A stretch of 64,000 bases of DNA from Paenibacillus sp. FSL R5-0623. GTDB taxonomy: Bacteria > Bacillota > Bacilli > Paenibacillales > Paenibacillaceae. A program made the position numbers and the translations under genes. The notes beneath the pieces were generated by a model, which made no database searches, was not told the DNA's origin, and saw only the letters and a list, made by a program, of their open reading frames with translations. The stretch covers positions 6,076,001 to 6,140,000 of the forward strand of contig NZ_CP150233.1 in NCBI RefSeq assembly GCF_037974265.1. Reading direction: 5' to 3'. Positions 53,648 to 63,575 of this stretch are shown in pieces. Numbering within the stretch: the first letter of the stretch is position 1; each line of letters starts with the position of its first letter.

Positions 53648-54016
53648 TTAGATAACTTCTGGAGCCAAGGAAACGATTTTCATGAAGTCTTTATCGCGAA
53701 GTTCGCGAGCAACTGGTCCGAAAATACGTGTTCCACGTGGGCTTCTGTCGTCTTTTACAACAACCGCTGCATTTTCATCAAAACCGATGTAGGAACCGTC
53801 TTTACGACGTACAGAACGTTTCGTACGAACGACAACCGCTCTAACTACATCACCTTTTTTGACAACGCCGCCTGGTGTTGCTTGTTTAACAGAACAAACG
53901 ATCAGATCACCGATTTGAGCTGTACGACGTCCCGTACCGCCGAGTACGCGGATACACATCAGTTCCTTCGCACCGGAGTTGTCAGCCACAGTCAAACGTG
54001 TAAATGGTTGAATCAT
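53648..54016 (-). CDS. rplN: 50S ribosomal protein L14
   Basis: L14 (uL14), 122 residues, at the subunit interface (bridge B8) and the binding site of RsfS. Begins MIQPFTRLTVADNSGAKELM. Confidence 0.99.
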   Translation of the reverse strand: MIQPFTRLTVADNSGAKELMCIRVLGGTGRRTAQIGDLIVCSVKQATPGGVVKKGDVVRAVVVRTKRSVRRKDGSYIGFDENAAVVVKDDRSPRGTRIFGPVARELRDKDFMKIVSLAPEVI

Positions 54017-54050
54017 TTAGTATTCCTCCTTTCAGCAGTGCTGCTGAGCA

Positions 54051-54317
54051 TTAGATGATAACCGCTTTTTCTACGATTTCAGTAAGTCTCCAGCGTTTAT
54101 CTTTCGAAAGCGGACGAGTCTCCATGATTTTCACCGTGTCACCGATTTTCGCAGTGTTTTCTTCGTCATGTGCTTTGAATTTTTTAGTAACCTTAATGCG
54201 TTTATGGTACAAGTTGTGTTTTTTGTAAGTTTCTACAGCAACAACAATCGTTTTGTCCATTTTATCGCTGACCACTTTACCAGTTTGCACTTTACGTGCG
54301 TTACGTTCTTCGCTCAT
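54051..54317 (-). CDS. rpsQ: 30S ribosomal protein S17
   Basis: S17 (uS17), 88 residues, a primary 16S rRNA binder. KVQTGKVVSDKMDKTIVV and GDTVKIMETRPLSKDKRW are standard. Confidence 0.99.
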   Translation of the reverse strand: MSEERNARKVQTGKVVSDKMDKTIVVAVETYKKHNLYHKRIKVTKKFKAHDEENTAKIGDTVKIMETRPLSKDKRWRLTEIVEKAVII

Positions 54318-54365
54318 TGTTGGCCTCCTTCCTGATTACGGACGGATTGTCCATCCTATCCCTAA

Positions 54366-54563
54366 TTAACCGATTCCCAATTCTCTCTCACGGATAATGG
54401 TTTTAGCACGAGCTATTTCTTTCCGCACATCACGGATGCGAGTCGGGTTATCCAGCTGACCGGTAGCTAATTGAAAGCGGAGGTTAAAGAGTTCTTCTTT
54501 AAATCCGGCAATCTTTTGCTCGATTTCAGCAGAGGTTAGGTTGCGAAATTCACTAGCTTTCAT
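54366..54563 (-). CDS. rpmC: 50S ribosomal protein L29
   Basis: L29 (uL29), 65 residues from MKASEFRNLTSAEIEQ, by the exit tunnel. Its ATG at 54563 overlaps the last 11 bases of rplP (ATGAAAGCTAG), so translation is coupled; the longer frame upstream is inside rplP. Confidence 0.98.
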   Translation of the reverse strand: MKASEFRNLTSAEIEQKIAGFKEELFNLRFQLATGQLDNPTRIRDVRKEIARAKTIIRERELGIG

Positions 54564-54987
54564 TTGCTTCACCACCCAATTCTTCACGTTTCACGAACTT
54601 CGTTTTGATTGGCAGTTTGTGAGCGGCAAGACGCATTGCTTCGCGTGCAATTTCCTCCGGTACACCAGCAAGTTCAAACATGATCTTACCTGGTTTCACT
54701 ACTGCAACCCATTTTTCTACGTTACCTTTACCGCTACCCATCCGAACCTCGAGAGGCTTTTGAGTGATTGGTTTGTCTGGGAAAATTTTGATCCAAACTT
54801 TACCACCACGTTTGATGTAACGAGTCATCGCAATACGAGCCGCTTCGATCTGACGGTTCGTAATCCAAGCCGGTTCCGTAGCTTGCAGACCGTATTCGCC
54901 AAAGTTCAGAGTCGTTCCGCCTTTAGCTTGGCCTTTCATATGTCCACGTTGTTGCTTACGGTGTTTTACGCGTTTTGGTACCAACAT
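54553..54987 (-). CDS. rplP: 50S ribosomal protein L16
   Basis: L16 (uL16), 144 residues, positions A-site tRNA. MLVPKRVKHRKQQRGHMKG start and GKVWIKIFPDKPIT are standard. It overlaps rpmC by 11 bases. Confidence 0.99.
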   Translation of the reverse strand: MLVPKRVKHRKQQRGHMKGQAKGGTTLNFGEYGLQATEPAWITNRQIEAARIAMTRYIKRGGKVWIKIFPDKPITQKPLEVRMGSGKGNVEKWVAVVKPGKIMFELAGVPEEIAREAMRLAAHKLPIKTKFVKREELGGEANES

Positions 54988-54989
54988 GA

Positions 54990-55655
54990 TTAGTTGCCTC
55001 CTTCCTTAGCAGCTTGTTTCTTAGCCGTAGGAAGAACCTCTCCACGATAGATCCATACTTTTACGCCGATAAGTCCGTAAGTAGTATGAGCCTCTGCTGT
55101 ACCATAGTCAATGTCAGCACGCAGTGTGTGCAGTGGAACAGTTCCTTCGCTGTAGCCTTCAGAACGTGCGATCTCAGCACCGCCAAGACGTCCGCCTACT
55201 TGAGTTTTGATACCTTTAGCACCGGAGCGCATAGTTCTTTGAATTGCTTGTTTCAGAGCACGACGGAAAGAAACACGACGTTCCAATTGTTGTGCAATGC
55301 TTTCAGCTACAAGAACAGCGTCCAAGTCTTGGTTCTTAATTTCAGAAATGTTGATGTGTACTTTTTTACCGCCAGCAATTTTCGTAATTTGGTTACGAAG
55401 ATTTTCAACTTCCGAACCACCCTTACCAATAACCATACCTGGTTTAGCAGTGTGAATCGTTACGTTTACGCGGTTAGCCGCTCTCTCAATTTCTACACGA
55501 GATAAAGCGGAGTCTTTCAATTTATTTTTCAGGAATTCACGAATTCTCACGTCTTCCATCAAAAGATCACCGAAGTCTTTGCCTGCATACCACTTAGATT
55601 CCCAGTCACGGATAATTCCGACACGGAGTCCGACTGGATTTACCTTTTGGCCCAC
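54990..55655 (-). CDS. rpsC: 30S ribosomal protein S3
   Basis: S3 (uS3), 221 residues, at the mRNA entry, with a KH domain (GMVIGKGGSEVENLR) and mRNA helicase role with S4 and S5. The start is GTG at 55655 (MGQKVNPVGLRVGI) after GGAGGGG. Confidence 0.99.
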   Translation of the reverse strand: MGQKVNPVGLRVGIIRDWESKWYAGKDFGDLLMEDVRIREFLKNKLKDSALSRVEIERAANRVNVTIHTAKPGMVIGKGGSEVENLRNQITKIAGGKKVHINISEIKNQDLDAVLVAESIAQQLERRVSFRRALKQAIQRTMRSGAKGIKTQVGGRLGGAEIARSEGYSEGTVPLHTLRADIDYGTAEAHTTYGLIGVKVWIYRGEVLPTAKKQAAKEGGN

Positions 55656-55670
55656 ACATTTCCCCTCCTT

Positions 55671-56003
55671 CTACTTCTCAGATACCACCAAAGTAATGTG
55701 GCTAGTACGTTTGTTAATACGACTTGCACGTCCCATTGCACGAGGGCGGAAACGTTTCATTGTCGGTCCTTGGTTCACGTAAGCTTGCGAGATAACCAAG
55801 TTGTTAACATCCAAAGAATAGTTATGTTCCGCATTCGCAATAGCGGAGTTAAGCAACTTCTCAACGATTGGAGAAGCAGATTTCGGAGTGTGACGGAGAA
55901 TGGCAACCGCCTCACCTACTTGCTTGCCACGAATCAAGTCAACAACGAGTTGAGCTTTACGAGGAGCAATCCGGATAAACTTAGCATGTGCTTTTGCTTC
56001 CAT
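55671..56003 (-). CDS. rplV: 50S ribosomal protein L22
   Basis: L22 (uL22), 110 residues from MEAKAHAKFIRIAPRKAQ after AGGAGG. Its beta-hairpin (QGPTMKRFRPRAMGRAS) lines the exit tunnel; I see no deletion of the macrolide-resistance type. Confidence 0.98.
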   Translation of the reverse strand: MEAKAHAKFIRIAPRKAQLVVDLIRGKQVGEAVAILRHTPKSASPIVEKLLNSAIANAEHNYSLDVNNLVISQAYVNQGPTMKRFRPRAMGRASRINKRTSHITLVVSEK

Positions 56004-56038
56004 TGTGTAACCTCCTTTCAAACATTAAAGATATTCAT

Positions 56039-56317
56039 TTATCTTCTTGTTTTCTTATCATCAGCAGTATGGCCTTTGTACGTACGGGTTGGAGCGAACT
56101 CACCCAGTTTGTGTCCGACCATGTCCTCAGTTACATACACTGGCACGTGTTTACGACCATCGTAAACGCCAAATGTGTGTCCGATGAATTGCGGGAAAAT
56201 TGTAGAACGACGGGACCAGGTTTTGATCACATTCTTCTTACCTGAAGCTTCCATCTCTTCTACCTTTTTAAGCATGTAGCCATCAATGAATGGCCCTTTT
56301 TTCAAACTGCGACCCAT
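56039..56317 (-). CDS. rpsS: 30S ribosomal protein S19
   Basis: S19 (uS19), 92 residues, in the 30S head. MGRSLKKGPFIDGYMLKK start and FAPTRTYKGH are standard. Confidence 0.99.
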   Translation of the reverse strand: MGRSLKKGPFIDGYMLKKVEEMEASGKKNVIKTWSRRSTIFPQFIGHTFGVYDGRKHVPVYVTEDMVGHKLGEFAPTRTYKGHTADDKKTRR

Positions 56318-56388
56318 GTGGAGATCCTCCCTTCAAACATAGCTATTATGCATCCGCAGATGCCTCACGAAGTTATGCACAGTGTGTA

Positions 56389-57219
56389 TTACTTCGTGCG
56401 GCGGCGAATGATGTATTTATCAGAAGCTTTATTTTTCTTACGCGTTTTGTAACCAAGTGTAGGTTTACCCCATGGTGACATTGGCGATTTACGTCCGATT
56501 GGAGCACGACCTTCACCACCACCGTGTGGGTGATCGTTAGGGTTCATTACTACACCACGAACCTCAGGACGTTTACCCAACCAACGGCTACGACCGGCTT
56601 TACCGATTTTGATGAGCTCGTGGTCTTGGTTACCTACAGATCCGATTGTCGCGCGGCAAACTTTCAAAATACGACGAACTTCTCCGGAAGAGAGACGAAC
56701 GGAAACGTATTTTTCTTCTTTACCAAGCAATTGAGCTTCTGTACCAGCAGCACGAACCAATTGTCCGCCTTTACCTGGTTTCAACTCGATGTTGTGGATA
56801 ACGGTACCTACTGGAATGTTTTCGAGTGGCAGTGCGTTACCGATTTTGATGTCTGATTCAGGTCCGGAGAATACTTGATCTCCAACTTTCAAACCTTTAG
56901 GAGCGATGATATAACGCTTTTCACCATCAGCATAGTGAATCAGAGCGATGTTGGATGTACGGTTCGGGTCATACTCAATCGTAGCAACGCGGCCCGGTAT
57001 TCCATCTTTAGTACGTTTGAAGTCAATGATACGGTATTTACGTTTGTGTCCACCACCATGGTGACGAACTGTAATTTTACCTTGGTTGTTGCGGCCTGCT
57101 TGTTTGCTCAACGGGGCCAACAACGATTTCTCCGGCTGATTTGTGGTGATTTCCTCAAATGTAGAAACGGACATGTTCCGTCTTGCCGGGGATGTTGGTT
57201 TATACTTTTTGATTGGCAC
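56389..57219 (-). CDS. rplB: 50S ribosomal protein L2
   Basis: L2 (uL2), 276 residues, needed for subunit joining and peptidyl transfer. Contains the catalytic-site loop VVMNPNDHPHGGGEGRAPIG, with the conserved histidine. The start is GTG at 57219 after AAGGAGGG. Confidence 0.99.
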   Translation of the reverse strand: MPIKKYKPTSPARRNMSVSTFEEITTNQPEKSLLAPLSKQAGRNNQGKITVRHHGGGHKRKYRIIDFKRTKDGIPGRVATIEYDPNRTSNIALIHYADGEKRYIIAPKGLKVGDQVFSGPESDIKIGNALPLENIPVGTVIHNIELKPGKGGQLVRAAGTEAQLLGKEEKYVSVRLSSGEVRRILKVCRATIGSVGNQDHELIKIGKAGRSRWLGKRPEVRGVVMNPNDHPHGGGEGRAPIGRKSPMSPWGKPTLGYKTRKKNKASDKYIIRRRTK

Positions 57220-57249
57220 TGGGTTTCCCTCCTTACTTCAAAAATTCAA

Positions 57250-57540
57250 TTATACAGTTTCAAAGAACTCAAGCGTTTTGCTGTCTTTTGTCAACGTTAC
57301 AAACGCTTTTTTCCATTCGCTAGTATATCCGGAATAACGTCCGTACCGTTTCGGCTTAGCTGGAACACGAAGCGTGTTCACGTTTTTCACTTTTACATTG
57401 AAAATAGCTTCTACTGCCTTTTTGATCTCGGTTTTGTTTGCACGGATATCGACTTCAAATACATATTTCAAGTCGCTCATCATGTCAGCAGTACGTTCCG
57501 TAATAATCGGACGTTTTACAATATCACGAGGATCCTTCAT
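57250..57540 (-). CDS. rplW: 50S ribosomal protein L23
   Basis: L23 (uL23), 96 residues, the docking site for trigger factor and SRP at the exit tunnel. Its ATG overlaps the rplD stop by one base (TAATG). Confidence 0.99.
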   Translation of the reverse strand: MKDPRDIVKRPIITERTADMMSDLKYVFEVDIRANKTEIKKAVEAIFNVKVKNVNTLRVPAKPKRYGRYSGYTSEWKKAFVTLTKDSKTLEFFETV

Positions 57541-58163
57541 TACGCGAGCACCTCCTCTACCTTCTGAACTGCTTCTTTCGTAATGATCAATTTGTCGTGC
57601 GAAAGCACGTCAAGAACATTAATGCCGTCAGCAGCTACGAATTTCACGCCTGGAATATTCCGTGCGGAAAGAGCTACATTATCATCATAGCTAGGGGCTA
57701 CGATCAAAGCTTTACGTCCCACTTTGAGGTTACTCAAGATGGCTGCGAATTCTTTAGTTTTAGGCGTGCTCAACGTGAGAGCGTCCAAAACGATAATGTC
57801 ATTGTCAAGCACTTTGGATGAAAGAGCTGATTTGATCGCCAAGCGGCGAACTTTCTTAGGCAGTTTATACGCATAGCTCCGTGGTGTTGGACCAAATACG
57901 ATACCGCCGCCTTTCCATTGTGGTGAACGAATTGAACCTTGACGAGCGCGACCTGTACCTTTTTGTTTCCAAGGCTTACGTCCACCGCCACGTACTTCAG
58001 AACGTCCTTTTACTTTGTGGGTACCTTGACGAAGGGAAGCGCGTTGCATAAGAACTGCATCGTACAGAACGTGTTGGTTCGGCTCAATTCCGAAAACCGC
58101 ATCGTTCAATTCAACTTCGCCTACTTGGCTACCATCTACATTGTAAACTGATACTTTTGGCAT
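57540..58163 (-). CDS. rplD: 50S ribosomal protein L4
   Basis: L4 (uL4), 207 residues. The tunnel loop GGRKPWKQKGTGRARQGS is intact. In E. coli L4 represses its own operon; whether this happens here is unknown. Confidence 0.99.
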   Translation of the reverse strand: MPKVSVYNVDGSQVGEVELNDAVFGIEPNQHVLYDAVLMQRASLRQGTHKVKGRSEVRGGGRKPWKQKGTGRARQGSIRSPQWKGGGIVFGPTPRSYAYKLPKKVRRLAIKSALSSKVLDNDIIVLDALTLSTPKTKEFAAILSNLKVGRKALIVAPSYDDNVALSARNIPGVKFVAADGINVLDVLSHDKLIITKEAVQKVEEVLA

Positions 58164-58188
58164 TTTGTGTTCCTCCTTTCTTCAGTGG

Positions 58189-58812
58189 TTATTTTTTCAC
58201 CGTTTCTTTAACTCTGATGAGACTGTTTTTCGGTCCAGGAATGGAACCTTTCACGAGCAACACGTTACGCTCAGCGTCTACTTTAACTACTTCAAGACGT
58301 TGGATTGTAATAGTATCATGTCCCATGTGTCCTGGCAGGCGTTTGCCTTTAGGAACGCGGTTAGCTTGGATCGAACCCATTGAACCAGGGCCACGGTGGT
58401 AACGCGAACCGTGTGACATAGGTCCAGTGCTTTGTCCCCAACGTTTGATAACGCCGGCAAAACCTTTACCTTTAGAAATACCCGTTACGTCAACGAATTC
58501 GCCTTCAGCGAAAATGTCAGCTTTCAGTTCTTGGCCAACTTCATATTCTGCGATGTTGATACCGCGAACTTCACGAACGTAGCGCTTAGGGGCAGTGTTC
58601 GCTTTTTTAGCGTGACCTGCTTCTGGCTTGTTAGCATTTTTCTCTTTCTTATCAGAGTAACCGATTTGAATTGCTTCGTAGCCATCGTTCTCAATGTCTT
58701 TCTTTTGCAAAACAACACAAGGGCCTGCTTCGATAACCGTTACTGGAACGACGTTACCTTCAGGAGTAAATACTTGAGTCATTCCGAGTTTTTTTCCTAA
58801 GATTGCTTTCAT
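58189..58812 (-). CDS. rplC: 50S ribosomal protein L3
   Basis: L3 (uL3), 207 residues, reaches the peptidyl-transferase centre with the loop around RWGQSTGPMSHGSRYHRG. Starts MKAILGKKLGMTQVF. Confidence 0.99.
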   Translation of the reverse strand: MKAILGKKLGMTQVFTPEGNVVPVTVIEAGPCVVLQKKDIENDGYEAIQIGYSDKKEKNANKPEAGHAKKANTAPKRYVREVRGINIAEYEVGQELKADIFAEGEFVDVTGISKGKGFAGVIKRWGQSTGPMSHGSRYHRGPGSMGSIQANRVPKGKRLPGHMGHDTITIQRLEVVKVDAERNVLLVKGSIPGPKNSLIRVKETVKK

Positions 58813-58858
58813 GTTGACACCTCTTTTCCTTTATACATGGTCTTTGTTGTAGCTTGTA

Positions 58859-59167
58859 TTACAATTTAATTTCGATATCTACACCGGACGGCAGATCCAA
58901 GCGCATCAAGGCATCCACAGTTTGTGGAGTCGGGTTAACGATGTCGATCAAACGTTTATGTGTACGTTGTTCGAATTGTTCCCGAGAATCCTTGTACTTG
59001 TGCACCGCACGAAGAATAGTAATGATTTGTTTTTCAGTAGGAAGCGGAATCGGACCGGATACACCAGCACCCGAACGTTTTGCTGTTTCAACAATTTTCT
59101 CCGCGGATTGATCAAGAATTCTGTGGTCGTAAGCTTTCAAACGAATACGAATTTTTTGCTTTGCCAT
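58859..59167 (-). CDS. rpsJ: 30S ribosomal protein S10
   Basis: S10 (uS10, NusE), 102 residues from MAKQKIRIRLKAYDHR at 59167 after GAAGGAGGGACTAAA. It also works in transcription antitermination with NusB and NusG. The longer upstream frame runs into the leader and is rejected. First gene of the S10-spc-alpha super-operon. Confidence 0.98.
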   Translation of the reverse strand: MAKQKIRIRLKAYDHRILDQSAEKIVETAKRSGAGVSGPIPLPTEKQIITILRAVHKYKDSREQFEQRTHKRLIDIVNPTPQTVDALMRLDLPSGVDIEIKL

Positions 59168-59304
59168 TTTAGTCCCTCCTTCTATCGCCCAATTTTTTAT
59201 CGGACATACTCCGTGAAAATTTTCTAACCACTCTCCCATGGCAAAGGGGCCGGGTGTGCCAGTAACCTCTCACATCATCGCAACGTCACAGAACAACATT
59301 CATT

Positions 59305-59333
59305 ATTATATAGAAAAGATAGGCGTATTGCAA
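59305..59333 (-). promoter_or_regulatory. S10 operon promoter
   Basis: TTGCAA (59333-59328), a 17-base spacer and a perfect TATAAT (59310-59305) on the minus strand, about 130 bases before rpsJ. Confidence 0.85.
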
Positions 59334-59487
59334 GCATATTTAAGAAAAACATTTAAACTTATCTTTTCTGATGAAATGACTTCGTTTATTGCAGTGTTAA
59401 TCTTCAATATCCAGGCTGCCTTGCCAATCTTTCTAAACTCGTAAATGATGTTCATTTCGTATGACGCAGGTTCCGAACTTTAAACAT

Positions 59488-59527
59488 AATAAAAGAGTTC
59501 TCTATCCGATGTCGGATAAAGAACTCT
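59488..59527 (-). terminator. tuf terminator
   Basis: A near-perfect 16-bp stem AGAGTTCTTTATCCGA / TCGGATAGAGAACTCT followed by TTTATT on the minus strand, after tuf. It separates the str operon from the S10 operon. Confidence 0.93.
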
Positions 59528-59603
59528 TCCGAAGCTTCGTTACAATACAATGTTACTCGTTCCAGTACACTGTTACATATGCTTTATTCAGCGTTAAGCC
59601 GAA

Positions 59604-60794
59604 TTATTTTTGGATAGATGCTACGGAACCGGCACCTACTGTACGTCCGCCTTCACGAATGGAGAATTTAGTTCCTTCTTCAATCGCGATTGGGGAGATC
59701 AGGGAAACAGTAACAGTGATGTTATCACCAGGCATTACCATTTCAGTACCTTCAGGCAAGTTGATGATGCCTGTTACGTCAGTTGTACGGAAGTAGAACT
59801 GTGGACGGTAACCAGTGAAGAATGGTTTGTGACGTCCGCCCTCTTCTTTAGTCAGAACGTAGATTTGAGCTGTGAATTCTGTGTGTGGCTTTACAGAACC
59901 TGGTTTTGCAAGTACTTGACCACGCTCGATTTGAGTACGGTCAACACCACGCAACAATGCACCGATGTTGTCACCCGCTTGAGCGGAATCCAACAATTTA
60001 CGGAACATCTCAACGCCTGTTACAACGGATTTTTTAGTTTCTTCAGTGATACCAACGATTTCGATCTCTTCGCCGACTTTAACAGTACCACGCTCTACAC
60101 GGCCAGTAGCAACAGTACCACGACCAGTGATGGAGAATACGTCCTCGACAGGCATCAAGAAAGGCTTGTCAGTTTGACGCTCAGGCAGTGGGATGTAAGT
60201 GTCGATCTCTTTGAACATCTCAACGATTTTTTGAGCCCATTCGCCATCTGGGTTTGCCAGAGCTTCACGAGCGGATCCACGAGTGATTGGAGTATCGTCA
60301 CCTGGGAACTCATATTCGTTAAGAAGGTCGCGAACTTCCATCTCAACCAATTCCAACAACTCTTCGTCTTCAACCATGTCACATTTGTTCAAGAATACAA
60401 CAATGTAAGGTACGCCTACTTGACGGGAGAGCAAGATGTGCTCACGAGTTTGTGGCATTGGGCCGTCTGCTGCGGATACTACCAAGATAGCTCCATCCAT
60501 TTGAGCCGCGCCAGTGATCATGTTTTTAACATAGTCGGCGTGACCTGGGCAGTCAACGTGAGCGTAGTGACGAGTGTCAGTTTCGTACTCAACGTGTGAT
60601 GTGGAGATTGTGATACCGCGTTCGCGCTCTTCTGGAGCTTTGTCGATTTGGTCGAATGCAATTGCAGCACCACCGTAAGTTTTGGACAATACAGTTGTGA
60701 TTGCAGCAGTCAGTGTTGTTTTACCGTGATCGACGTGACCAATAGTACCGATGTTAACGTGGGGTTTATTACGTTCGTATTTAGCCTTTGCCAT
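59604..60794 (-). CDS. tuf: Elongation factor Tu
   Basis: GTPase that delivers aminoacyl-tRNA; 396 residues. G1 GHVDHGKTT, G3 DCPGHADY and G4 NKCDMVED are intact, followed by two beta-barrel domains. AAGGAGG precedes the ATG. It lies 95 bases after fusA as last gene of the str operon. Confidence 0.99.
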   Translation of the reverse strand: MAKAKYERNKPHVNIGTIGHVDHGKTTLTAAITTVLSKTYGGAAIAFDQIDKAPEERERGITISTSHVEYETDTRHYAHVDCPGHADYVKNMITGAAQMDGAILVVSAADGPMPQTREHILLSRQVGVPYIVVFLNKCDMVEDEELLELVEMEVRDLLNEYEFPGDDTPITRGSAREALANPDGEWAQKIVEMFKEIDTYIPLPERQTDKPFLMPVEDVFSITGRGTVATGRVERGTVKVGEEIEIVGITEETKKSVVTGVEMFRKLLDSAQAGDNIGALLRGVDRTQIERGQVLAKPGSVKPHTEFTAQIYVLTKEEGGRHKPFFTGYRPQFYFRTTDVTGIINLPEGTEMVMPGDNITVTVSLISPIAIEEGTKFSIREGGRTVGAGSVASIQK

Positions 60795-60889
60795 TTGAAC
60801 GTGGCCTCCTTAAAATTATAATTTTATGTTTTCACTGAATGAAGTGCTCCGAATTGAATTCTTATGCACTTGCATCCAGTGTGAGAAAA

Positions 60890-62968
60890 CTACTCGGTGC
60901 CTTTTGTTTTGGCAACGATTTCTTCAGCGATGCTCTTAGGAACTTCTTCATAGTGAGAGAGTTCCATGGAGAATACGCCGCGTCCTTGAGTACCGGAACG
61001 AAGAGTTGTAGAGTAACCAAACATTTCAGACAGAGGTACCTTAGCACGGATGATTTGAGCTCCACTACGGGAATCCATACCTTCGATGCGGCCACGACGG
61101 GAGTTCAACATACCCATTACGTCACCCATGTACTCTTCTGGAACAGTTACTTCTACTTTCATGATAGGCTCAAGCAGAACTGGTTTACACTTGTCTTTAG
61201 CCGCTTTAAGCGCCATAGATCCGGCAATTTTAAATGCCATCTCATTGGAATCGACATCATGGTAAGATCCGTCTACGATTGTAGCCTTAACGTCAACAAG
61301 CGGGAAGCCTGCAATAACGCCGTTTTTCATTTGCTCTTCAATCCCTGACAGTGCAGGTTGAATGTATTCTCTTGGTACGGAACCACCGACAACCTTACTT
61401 TCGAACTGGCTGCCTGTACCCGGCTCGAGAGGTTCGAATTCAACCCATACGTGACCGTATTGACCACGACCACCGGATTGACGTACGAATTTACCTTCAA
61501 CGCGCGCTGGAGCACGGAATGTTTCACGGTAAGCTACTTGTGGTTTACCCACAGTAGTTTCAACCTTGAACTCACGACGCATACGGTCGATGATGATATC
61601 AAGGTGAAGCTCACCCATACCTGCCAAGATCGTTTGGCCTGTTTCTTCGTCAGTATGAGCACGAAGAGTTGGATCCTCTTCAGTCAACTTACCGAGAGCA
61701 ACACCCAGTTTATCCTGGTCAGCTTTGGTCTTAGGTTCAACAGCGATTTCGATAACCGGATCAGGGAAGTTCATTGACTCCAGGATAACCGGATTTTTCT
61801 CATCACATAGTGTATCACCTGTACCTGTATCTTTCAAACCTACGGCAGCTGCAATATCACCGGAGTAAACTACAGTGATTTCTTGACGGCTGTTCGCATG
61901 CATTTGAAGGATACGACCGATACGCTCACGTTTGTTTTTAGTGGCATTCAATACATATGATCCGGATTGAAGAACACCAGAGTATACGCGGAAGAATGTC
62001 AATTTACCAACGTAAGGGTCAGTCATAATTTTGAATGCCAATGCGGAGAATGGCTCTTCATCGGATGACTTACGAATTGCTTCAGTTCCATCTTCAAGAT
62101 GTCCCGTGATCGATGCAACATCTGTTGGAGCTGGCAAGTAGTCTATAACAGCATCCAACATCAGTTGAACACCTTTGTTACGATATGAGGATCCACAGAT
62201 AACTGGGAATATCTTAACATCTACAACACCTTTACGGAGTACGGTTTTGATCTCATCAATTGTGATCTCTTCGCCTTCCAGGTATTTCATTGTCAAATCT
62301 TCATCCAGTTCAGCAACGCGCTCAATCAACTCGTTGCGAAGTTCTTCAACTTGATCTGCAAACTCTGCAGGAATGTCGGTTTCTTCGATATCTTGACCAA
62401 GGTCATCTTTGTACATATGAGCTCTTTGTGCAACGATATCGATGATACCTTTGAAATCATTTTCAGCGCCGATTGGAAGTTGAATCGCAACAGCGTTCGC
62501 TTGAAGGCGATCACGCATGTCAGATACAACGTTCAGGAAGTCAGCACCGATGATATCCATTTTGTTTACATATGCGATACGAGGTACGCCGTACTTGTCA
62601 GCCTGTCTCCACACGGTTTCGGACTGAGGCTCAACGCCTTCTTTCGCACTGAATACACCAACTGCTCCGTCCAATACACGAAGGGAACGTTCAACTTCAA
62701 CAGTGAAGTCAACGTGTCCCGGGGTATCAATAATATTAACGCGGTGGCCTTTCCAAGCAGCGGTAGTCGCAGCGGAAGTAATCGTAATTCCGCGCTCCTG
62801 TTCCTGTTCCATCCAGTCCATTGTCGCAGCGCCTTCGTGTACTTCACCGATTTTGTGCGTACGTCCTGTGTAAAACAGGATCCGCTCAGTTGTCGTGGTT
62901 TTACCCGCATCAATATGAGCCATGATCCCGATATTACGTGTATTTTTTAAGGAGAACTCTCTAGCCAT
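60890..62968 (-). CDS. fusA: Elongation factor G
   Basis: Translocase GTPase; 692 residues. G1 AHIDAGKTTTTERIL, G3 DTPGHVDF and G4 NKMDIIGAD are in place, and domain IV has the SGGRGQYGHVW loop. It lies between rpsG and tuf. I did not see obvious fusidic-acid-type substitutions, but did not check every site. Confidence 0.99.
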   Translation of the reverse strand: MAREFSLKNTRNIGIMAHIDAGKTTTTERILFYTGRTHKIGEVHEGAATMDWMEQEQERGITITSAATTAAWKGHRVNIIDTPGHVDFTVEVERSLRVLDGAVGVFSAKEGVEPQSETVWRQADKYGVPRIAYVNKMDIIGADFLNVVSDMRDRLQANAVAIQLPIGAENDFKGIIDIVAQRAHMYKDDLGQDIEETDIPAEFADQVEELRNELIERVAELDEDLTMKYLEGEEITIDEIKTVLRKGVVDVKIFPVICGSSYRNKGVQLMLDAVIDYLPAPTDVASITGHLEDGTEAIRKSSDEEPFSALAFKIMTDPYVGKLTFFRVYSGVLQSGSYVLNATKNKRERIGRILQMHANSRQEITVVYSGDIAAAVGLKDTGTGDTLCDEKNPVILESMNFPDPVIEIAVEPKTKADQDKLGVALGKLTEEDPTLRAHTDEETGQTILAGMGELHLDIIIDRMRREFKVETTVGKPQVAYRETFRAPARVEGKFVRQSGGRGQYGHVWVEFEPLEPGTGSQFESKVVGGSVPREYIQPALSGIEEQMKNGVIAGFPLVDVKATIVDGSYHDVDSNEMAFKIAGSMALKAAKDKCKPVLLEPIMKVEVTVPEEYMGDVMGMLNSRRGRIEGMDSRSGAQIIRAKVPLSEMFGYSTTLRSGTQGRGVFSMELSHYEEVPKSIAEEIVAKTKGTE

Positions 62969-63017
62969 GAAATGGGTCTCCCTTCAAAATAGAAGTTTTT
63001 TTATTGTGAACTGAATC

Positions 63018-63488
63018 CTACCAACGGTAGTGAGCAAACGCTTTGTTCGCTTCAGCCATTTTGTGCGTATCTTCACGTTTTTTAACGGAAGCGCCTGTGT
63101 TGTTGGAAGCGTCGATGATCTCAGCCGCCAAACGCTCTTCCATTGTTTTCTCACCGCGGTTGCGGGAGTAGTTCACGAGCCAACGTAATCCCAGAGCAGT
63201 ACGTCTCTCTGGTTTCACCTCGATTGGTACTTGGTAGTTGGCACCGCCGACACGGCGAGCTTTAACTTCCAGGACTGGCATGATGTTCTTGATTGCTGCT
63301 TCAAATACTTCCATAGGGTCATTACCCGTACGTTCTTGAATCAACTTGAACGCATTATACAGAATGCTTTGAGCAACACCGCGTTTTCCGCCGATCATGA
63401 TGCGGTTGATTAAACGAGTAACCAACTTGCTGTTATATAACGGATCAGGCAGAACGTCTCTTTTCGTAACTGGACCTTTGCGTGGCAT
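63018..63488 (-). CDS. rpsG: 30S ribosomal protein S7
   Basis: S7 (uS7), 156 residues, the primary binder of the 16S 3' major domain and the E-site region. MPRKGPVTKRDVLPDPLYNS start and the FAHYRW end are standard. Confidence 0.99.
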   Translation of the reverse strand: MPRKGPVTKRDVLPDPLYNSKLVTRLINRIMIGGKRGVAQSILYNAFKLIQERTGNDPMEVFEAAIKNIMPVLEVKARRVGGANYQVPIEVKPERRTALGLRWLVNYSRNRGEKTMEERLAAEIIDASNNTGASVKKREDTHKMAEANKAFAHYRW

Positions 63489-63575
63489 GGATATCCCCCT
63501 TTCTTTCTTGTTCAGCAGATCCTGTACCTTCCAGACTTAGACCAGAAGGCTTTCAGGCTATCTGCCTATAATAGT

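Larger units (their letters stand above)
59168..59603. other. S10 operon leader and tuf 3' region
   Basis: No gene. It contains the tuf terminator (59488-59527), about 150 bases of AT-rich sequence, the S10 promoter (59305-59333) and a roughly 130-base leader. I see no clear L4-type regulatory structure. Confidence 0.75.
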